Source: Erythroxylum novogranatense
Taxonomy: Eukaryota; Streptophyta; Magnoliopsida; Malpighiales; Erythroxylaceae
Length of the DNA stretch: 64,000 nucleotides
Reading direction: 5' to 3'
Assembly (NCBI GenBank): GCA_029891385.1
Contig: CM057235.1
Span: forward strand, 7,063,001 to 7,127,000
In this document: positions 56,890-64,000 of the stretch, in pieces
Layout: every line of letters begins with the position of its first letter
Position numbering within the stretch: the stretch's first letter is position 1
Notes under the pieces: generated by a model
Database searches by the model: none
The model's input: only the letters and a program-made list of their open reading frames with translations
What the model was told of the DNA's origin: nothing
Program-made: the position numbers and the translations under genes

Positions 56890-59086
56890 TGTTGAGCCCG
56901 GGCCTCGGATCCCCAATCCCCGAGGGCGGCCCCTCGGGCTGCGCCGGCGACGGGAGCCCAAATACAGTCGGACCTGATCCCAACATTTATACATATACAT
57001 AGACATAGTTCGATCATAATTTACACATAATAATTCTCATACATTCCAACGCTTACACATGCATTTAAATCATGAAGTAAACACTTAAACACCCCATAAA
57101 CTAAGGGGCTTCATGCCATTACAATATGAAGAAATGTCACCAGTATTCAAAATCGTACAAAATACATAACAAAGTTCCAATCCAAAATACATGAAATATG
57201 CTCCATGATAATGTGTTCGGAGGGCCAACCAAAATACGAACTTAATACAAAACTCCTAATTAGCTCGAAGTTTCCGATACCTCGCAAGTTCAAAGATCGG
57301 CCTGCTCTGCACCTGAGGAGGGAAAAATAATGGGTTTAGCTACACAGCTCAGTGGCTAATATAATTATAGCCATCGACAACTAGCAAAAGTCCCAGCATA
57401 TGAATGTATATATATTATATCTATACAGACATCAATTCAAGCATTCACATGCTACTCGAACAATTTACGCATTCAATATACTTCATTCAATTCATAAATA
57501 TGTCACAAAGTATGCTTCACAGTGAATAATTCACGTATGCAATGCACATCACAATGGCTCGAGGGTTCCATGGAAACAAAAGGGAGAAACCGAAGTTTAC
57601 ACCCTGAACGAAATGAGTCCATTCGGATCTCATAGGCCACAAGCGGGCAGCCGGGAGAAGGCTCTTGTCTACGCGTGCACGTGATTTAACTAAATGGTTC
57701 CACTCTCGCCCAAACAAAAGCACATAATCATGCTCATAATCATTTCATCATATGATATTCTTTCATATCTTGATTTGTCAAAATGCCATGACCAAGTCGA
57801 GGCATAACATGATCAGAATCAAAATGTAATGCTATCAATTCTTATGATTCTTTCAAAATATATGAACTCAAAATCATTCAATTCATCACATTTAAACATG
57901 CATAACATATAACATATATTCATACATAGCAAGAAATTGCCTAGTCACACGATAACTATAAGTATATTACCCACCTAAGATCGCTCGAGTAGTCGACTCA
58001 CTGGTGTCCTTCCTCTTGCGATGAAATCGGGTCAGCTTGGTTTTCTATACAACCCAAGTTTCCATTTAATCAACATCCACATAACATAATCACAGCTTGG
58101 AAAGCCAAAATAAAGCAATAAAAGTCTACATTCGACTTCCATCTAAATTCTCGAACCCTTCGAAACAATTTCCGAACTTCCCTTCTTCATACAACTCGTA
58201 GCCCTCTATTTCTAGGTCACAACGGATCAAGAATCACCTCAATTGGACATCTACACAAAAGATATGCCCAAAATACTAAAAAATTTCACTTTCGAAAAAA
58301 CTGGGGGCTCGCCGCAGCGTGCACAAATGTGTGCGTCGTGACGTGCTCCCCTCACGCATGTCGCGACGTGCACATTTTGTGTGCCAAGGCGTCCATGGAC
58401 TCGTGACGTCATAAGGTGCCGCTTCTTTGCAAGACGTCATGACGCGGGTCGGAGTCACACCAACCCCGATTTTGCAATTTCCGCCCAACCTTACCCAAAC
58501 TCAAATGCAATACTTCTAAACCTTATATCAAGACTTATACAACATTTCTAACCCATTAACAACTCAAAATCAATCACAAATGCATTAACCCAAGAAATCT
58601 CACCATTTTTGCCTTAAATCCCTAAAACCACCGATTCTCACATTATCAACCTATCCTTAGGTTTAATCCAACCAAACAAGGTTAAACAAAGCATAACGCA
58701 TCTTAAATAGCTTCAAACCGTTTAAAACTTCCACGATCGAGATCTCTCTTCTTTTCTTCTTCCTTCACCACCGATGGCACACTCTCCTTCTTTCTTCTAT
58801 TTCCTCTTCTTCTTTTCTTTCTTCTCTTTTCTTTTCTCTTAACCTAAGGAATTGGAAAAAGACCATAATACCCCTCTTAGCTAAGCCCAAATCCATTTCA
58901 ATATAAGTAAACTTCCCAAAATGCCCTCATATCTTTTTACCCTTTTAATCCTCATTTAACCACAATTAAACCGTAATACACCTCAATAATCCACTAATAC
59001 TCCAAAATAAATCAAACGAAACCATAAACACATAATTATCAAAAGCCATGCTTAATGGCATTATAAAAAAAATTCAGGGTCTAACA
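56890..59086 (-). repeat. 3' LTR of gypsy element 3
   Basis: 2197 bp starting TGTTGAGCCCGGGCCTCGG and ending CAGGGTCTAACA. It has a CpG palindrome cluster at 58305-58450 (CATGTCGCGACGTGCAC, CGTGACGTCA, GACGTCATGACG), next to the AAAAGATATGCCC block at about 58257-58269, and a GGGAGAAGGCT/GTGCACGTGA block near 57650-57685, as in element 2. Confidence 0.88.
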
Positions 59087-59101
59087 TTTCTCCCCCTCTT
59101 A
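59087..59101 (-). other. Polypurine tract, element 3
   Basis: Minus-strand TTAAGAGGGGGAGAAA-type tract directly before the LTR start. Confidence 0.82.
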
Positions 59102-62092
59102 AAAGAAATTTTTACCTGAATCATCAAAGAGATGCGGATACTTCTCTCGCATGGCTTCCAATGGCTCCCATGTAGCCTCCTCTACCGAATGGTTCCTCCA
59201 TAGGACCTTGACTAACTGAACCGTTTTATTCCTGAGGACTTTTTCTTTTGTATCTAAGATTTGCACTGGCAGCTCCTCATAGCTCAAATCATCCCTCAGC
59301 TGAACCTCACTAGTCTGAATGATGTGAGAAGGATCTGATCTATACCTCCTTAACATAGACACATGGAAAACATCGTGAATCTGCGATAACTCCGGAGGTA
59401 ATGCCAATCTGTAGGCGAGTGGTCCAATCATCTCAAGGATCTCATAAGGACCCACATACCTCGGACTCAACTTACCCTACTTGCCAAATCTCATCACTCC
59501 TTTCCAAGGAGACGTCTTAAGGAACATTTTCTCACCGACTTCATACTCCATGTCCTTTCGGTGAGCATCAACATAACTCTTCATCCTATCCTGTGCTGCC
59601 TTAAGCCGCTGCTTAACCAGATTGACTTTATCAACCGTCATCTGAATCAATTCTGGTCCTTCCAATTGCCTCTCCCCTTCTTCATCCCAACAGATCGGAG
59701 TCCTGCATCTCCTGCCATACAATGCCTCATATGGAGCCATCTGAATGCTTGAATGGTACGAATTGTTATAAGCAAATTCGACCAACGACAAATGTTCATC
59801 CCATGCTCCTCGAAAATCCATCACACATGCCCGAAGCATCCCCTCAAGAGTCCGAATGGTCCTCTCAGATTGACCATCCGTCTGAGGGTGAAACGCCGTA
59901 CTAAAATTCAGCTTCGTCCCCAAAGCTTCCTGCAAACTGCCCTAAAACCTGGAAGTAAACCGAGGATCTCTATCAGACACAATCGAATCCGAAATCCCAT
60001 GCAGTCTCACTATCTCATCAATATACTTCTTTGCCAACACATGCAAAGAATTAGTCTGCTTGATCGCCAAAAAGTGAGCTGACTTCGTCAACCGATCCAC
60101 TATAACCCATATGGCATCGTGCTTCCTACTAGTCTTAGGCAAACCCATCAGAAAGTCCATGGTCACCTTTTGCCACTTCCATTCTGGAATAGACAACGGC
60201 CTCAACTTGCCTGAAGGTGCCTGGTGCTCAGCCTTGACTGGCTGACACACTAGACACTTACTGACAAACTCTGCTATATTCCTCTTCATGCCTTTCTACC
60301 AAAAATGCTCTCTCAAATTCCTATACATCCTGGTGCTACCGGGATGCATAACATAAGGCGCATTGTGTGCCTCATCCATAATCTCAGCCTTAACTTCTTG
60401 CACATCAGGAATACACAACCTGTTCCCCACTGTCATAAGCCCATCATCCTGCACATCTATCTTAGAAACCTTGCCATTCCGAATTTCATCTCGAAGCTTG
60501 CTCAAATCTGCATCTTGAGCCTGCAATTCCCTAACCTTTTCCCTGAGAATCGGTCTCACTCGGAAATTAGCTAATAGGCACTCCGACTCCTCCTGCTTCA
60601 AGCTTATCTTAAGCTTGGCCATCTCTTCCAATAAAGGAAGATAAACCGATCGAACATGCGAAATCGAAGAATTCTTACTCAAGGCATCCGCCACTACATT
60701 GGCCTTGCCCGGATGGTACTCAATCAACAAATCATAATCCTTGAGTAACTCGATCCACCTTCTTTGCCTCAAATTCAATTCCTTTTGGCTCAGCAAATAC
60801 TTCAGACTCTTGTGATCAGTAAAGATCCTCGTCTAAAATCCATACAAGTAATGCCTCCAAATCTTCATGGCAAAAATCACAGCTGCTAACTCCAAATCAT
60901 GCGTCGGATAGTTCAACTCATAGGGCTTCAACTGCCTCGAAGCATAAGCAATCACCCGATCTCCCTGCATCAAAACACAACCAAGACCCTTCCTCGAAGC
61001 ATCACTATACACCGTATAGCCCTCATCACCCGAAGGCAACATCAGAATCGGAGCACTCGTTAATCTGCGCTTAAGCTCCTCGAAGCTCCTCTGACACTCC
61101 TCACTCCAAACAAACTTCTGATTTTTCCTTAACAACTTCGTCATCGGAGCGGCTAGCATGGAGAATCCCTCCACAAATCTCCTGTAATAGCCTGCCAAAC
61201 CTAAAAAGCTCCTCACTTTTGCTACATTCTTCGGGGCTTCCCAACTCACCACAGCTTTAATCTTCTTTGGATCCATATGAACTCCTTGCTCTGAGATCAC
61301 ATGTCTAAGAAATGCAACTTCCCTCAACCAAAATTCGCATTTATCGAATTTGGCATACAACTCATGCCTCCTTAAAGTCTCCAAAGAAATCCGCAAATGC
61401 TCTTCATGCTGCTCATCACTCTTGGAATAAACCAAGATATCATCGATGAAGACAATGATAAATTGGTCTAAGAATGGCTAAAAAACTCGATTCATCAAAT
61501 CCATAAACCCTGCAGGCGCATTCGTCAATCCAAAAGGCATCACCAAAAACTCAAAATGTCCATACCGAGTCCTGAAAGTAGACTTCCGCACATCTGACTC
61601 CTTCATCCTCAACTGATGGTAACCCGATCTCAAGTCTATCTTAGAGAAGACTCTCGCTCCTTGCAATTGATCAAACAGATCATCAATGCGAGGAAGCGGA
61701 TACTTGTTCTTCACCGTAACCTGATTCAACTTCCTGTAGTCCACACACATCCTCAATGATCCATCTTTCTTCTTCACAAATAGGACCGGAGCTTCCCAAG
61801 GCGAAGAACTCGGTCGAATATACCCCTTCTCCAACAACTCCTCTAACTGCTCCTTAAGCTCTTTCAATTCTGCCGGAGCCATCCGATAAGGTGGAATTGA
61901 AATCGACGCTGTACCCGATAGAAGCTCAATGGGAAACTCAATTTTCCTAGCTGGCGGTAGTCTTGAAAATTCCTCGGGAAAGACATCCGAGAATTCCCTG
62001 ACTACTGGAATATCCTCTAGCTTCCCTCTATCTGCCCTGGTGTCAACCACATAGGCCAAAAACGCCTCACAACCCTTACTCATCATCTTCTC
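59099..62092 (-). pseudogene. RT, RNase H, integrase of gypsy element 3
   Basis: Minus-strand pol in six stop-separated blocks with conserved order. Linker and RT (62086-61478, then 61435-60833) include [11 protein letters not shown] at the block junction, where a stop (TAG near 61478) replaces a codon shortly before it. RNase H has its catalytic Asp (YSDASRKG). The integrase zinc region (HPGS...CLVCQ), [16 protein letters not shown] and GQSERT follow, so all three catalytic acids are kept. The chromodomain-like tail ([15 protein letters not shown]) is intact. Only a handful of stops are seen, so this is the youngest-looking pol in the window, yet still not translatable. Confidence 0.9.
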
Positions 62093-62095
62093 TCA

Positions 62096-62600
62096 TCAAT
62101 CGCCGAAACAATTCAAGGACTCGCTTCCTATCCCCAAGAACACTACTCTTCTACCGTCATCCAATTCAAACTCCACTGTCTTCTGTTTACAATCCAATCG
62201 GACATTGTATCTTTCTAATGTGTCCATGCCCAAAATGACATCCAAACGTCCCATCTTTAGTGGCATCAAATCCACCACTAACCGTACTCCCTCAATAAAA
62301 ATCTCACAATCTCTAAATACTTGACTAATCACAATGTACTGGCCGATTGGAGTACTCACCATCAGCGGAGTATCCAAAGGGCTCACAATTCTATCACACA
62401 CGGGTCTACTCGAGGAAACAAACGAATGAGTAGAACCCGGATCAATCAAGGCAATCACATCATCAGCAAAGAGTCGAATCATACCAGTCACAACATCGGG
62501 AGCGGTCTTTGCATCCTCTCTAGTCATAGCAAACACCCTAGCTGGTGCCTGTCCTCTCGGTCTCCCCAGAATGCTCACTCTTTTGGCTACATCTGAACTG
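62096..62600 (-). pseudogene. Aspartic protease of gypsy element 3
   Basis: Contains ALIDPGSTHSFVS (active-site Asp near 62445) and DVILGMDTLERYNV downstream, the retropepsin fold seen in this clade. It ends at a stop (62096-62098) just before the RT linker frame, so protease and RT are now out of register. Confidence 0.82.
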
Positions 62601-63797
62601 CCCACTTTTGTCGCAGTCCTCTGTCCCATGGTCTCTGTCCTCCTGAGCCAGATCCGCCTCTCTCTTGTCGTGGAGGCCGAGGACACTCTCCGCCCTCGGT
62701 CCCTTCTCGCCCACAGCTGAAACAAGCTCCTGTCAATCTGTAACACTCTCCACCATGAAAATTACCGCAGTGCTCACACTTAGGGACGGATGACCTGTCC
62801 CCATCTCCCCTCCTATTTCCGCCCACCGTAGAAGCTTGGTGAGAAACAGTAGAAGTCCTCATCGGCCTAGGTCGGCTCGCACCACTGATCCTCTCCTCTG
62901 ACTAGACTGGGAAGCTCCTAGCACTCCTGTCTGGCATAGGAGTACTAGTGCTACCTCCTCTCCTGGACTATTCTCTGCCCTTTCTCTTCTTGTTCACAGC
63001 ACTCTTGATATTCTCTATATTTTCAACCCTCGGAGCTGCCTCAACCAGCTGCTGGAAATCACAGAAATTCTGCATAATCAACTTCTCTCTGATGGCCAAG
63101 TGCAGACCCAACTCAAACCGGCGACATCTAGCAGCTTCACTCAACCTCAGATCTGAAACATACAAGGATAGCTGTGTAAATCGGCGCTCATACTCGCTGA
63201 CTGTCATATCCCTCTGAGTCAAACTGAGGAACTCCCTCTGTTTCTGCTGAACATAAACCTCTGACAGATACTTCTTCTTAAAAGTAGCCAAGAAGTTCTG
63301 CCATGATAGCCCCACTGGCCTCATCTGACTCCCTGGTACAGTCTTCCACTAGTGCAGAGCATCTCCCTGAAGCAAGCTGGCAGTATAGATGACCCTCTCG
63401 TCATCCTCACAGTCCATCTGATCCAGCACTCTCTCAGTCTTCCTCAGCCAAGTCTCAGCTTCTTCAAGATCTGATGTCCCAAAAAAGTCAACTGCCCCAT
63501 ACTTCCTCAACCGGTCAAACCGTCTCCCCTTCTGAAGTGGGGCTGAAATAGAAGGTCAGGCATCGACCCATACCGCATTTAATGCCCGAGTAAAGGCACG
63601 AACAACCTCGGATCTAAAGGAGGCACTTGCTCCTGATATGGGGCGACTCTGAGTCGGCGACGGGCGAGCTCACTACCTAGCCCTGCTGAAGCCTCAAGAT
63701 TCCACGGGCAATCGACTCGTCGATCCTCTCCTCTCTCGTCAAGAGTCAGTGCAACAGATCCTTGCATAACTCCTCGTGTCCTTCTACGAGGTGGCAT
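62600..63797 (-). pseudogene. gag of gypsy element 3
   Basis: Starts MPPRRRTRG at 63797, as in element 1. The gag core reads WQNFLATFKKKYLSEVYVQQKQREFLSL...SEYERRFTQLS (63310-63180). The zinc-knuckle region near 62790-62690 reads CFSCGREGTEGGEC, where the His of CX2CX4HX4C is not in place. Stops at about 63579 and 63325 and frame changes break it. Confidence 0.82.
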
Positions 63798-63958
63798 CGT
63801 ACTCCTTCAAATGGAAACACTAAGGATTAGCTATATGGCAATCTACATGTATGCATGACATGCATGCCACTTAATGCACTCAATCAAATGCAGCATATAA
63901 GCAAATATCAAACAAGTCGTCCTATATGCATTCTAAGCCGAGGACACTAAACCTAGGT

Positions 63959-63970
63959 GCTCTGATACCA
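63959..63970 (-). other. Primer binding site (tRNA-iMet), element 3
   Basis: GCTCTGATACCA is the reverse complement of TGGTATCAGAGC, four bases inside the 5' LTR edge, the same spacing as in element 1. Confidence 0.9.
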
Positions 63971-63974
63971 AACA

Positions 63975-64000
63975 TGTTGGGCCCGGGTCCCGGATCCACG
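63975..64000 (-). repeat. Start of the 5' LTR of gypsy element 3 (cut by window end)
   Basis: TGTTGGGCCCGGGTCCCGG matches the left LTR edge TGTTGAGCCCGGGCCTCGG with a few substitutions. The rest lies beyond the window. Confidence 0.85.

Larger units (their letters stand above)
56890..64000 (-). mobile_element. Ty3/gypsy chromovirus element 3 (minus strand), runs off the window
   Basis: 3' LTR (56890-59086), PPT, pol, gag, PBS and the first 26 bp of the 5' LTR (63975-64000) are all present in order on the minus strand. It is closely related to element 1 in coding sequence, and has a full gag-protease region, unlike element 2. The left flanking five bases are CTATT; the partner duplication is outside the window. 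Confidence 0.92.

Noticed and set aside
62096..62600. Protease of element 3 inactivated by D-P-G instead of D-S-G
   Set aside because: D-P-G-S-T occurs widely in this clade, so the change is not evidence of inactivation by itself.

Overview
This is plant nuclear DNA, most likely eudicot. It holds one intact host gene, a callose synthase of the GSL5/PMR4/CalS12 type (3319-8631, + strand), with a spacer of MITE-like repeats before it. Nearly everything from 10.9 kb onward is layered transposable elements: LTR retrotransposons with a tRNA-iMet primer site, a hAT element, an L1-type LINE, tRNA-derived SINEs and foldback DNA. There is no sign of prokaryotic gene organisation. The species cannot be named from the sequence alone.

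Layout. 1-2.66 kb: MITE-like repeats and an AAT microsatellite. 2.66-10.1 kb: callose synthase locus with upstream region, an overlapping upstream ORF, a single uninterrupted coding exon and a probable 3' UTR (possibly with an intron). 10,928-40,255: one hAT DNA transposon flanked by the 8-bp duplication GTTTATTT. Its dead transposase is readable in pieces at 24.97-27.45 kb and 38.81-39.57 kb. The hAT grew from about 5.3 kb to 29.3 kb by two insertions. Chromovirus-type Ty3/gypsy element 1 (+ strand, 11,391-24,020, TSD CAAAA) itself carries a 3.35-kb reverse solo LTR (TSD GTTCG). Gypsy element 2 (- strand, 27,456-38,808, TSD GAATT) has lost gag, protease, PBS and part of its 5' LTR, and carries foreign LTR/SINE sequence instead. 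40.3-43.1 kb: AT-rich spacer. 43.1-55.7 kb: an L1-type LINE broken by at least four insertions: a large LTR-like segment that contains a Copia-like solo LTR, a 690-bp MITE, a reverse LTR and a 225-bp foldback. 56,890-end: gypsy element 3 (- strand), whose 5' LTR runs off the window.

The most unusual signal is in the LTRs. Several different LTR families carry a short cluster of palindromes, mostly CpG/ACGT-rich, in most cases beside a conserved block reading GGGCATAACTTTT. The palindromes differ between families. In two elements they also differ sharply between the two LTRs of the same insertion (11 of 19 bases in one; 35 against 105 bp in the other), while the flanking LTR sequence stays nearly identical. 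Other notable structures are an exact 72-bp repeat carrying paired 15-bp dyads at 21/51-bp spacing, a 225-bp foldback with LTR-style ends and a SINE-like loop, and a 110-bp near-perfect hairpin.

Apart from the callose synthase, every coding region seen is a retrotransposon or transposon remnant with stops, frameshifts, deletions or altered catalytic residues.
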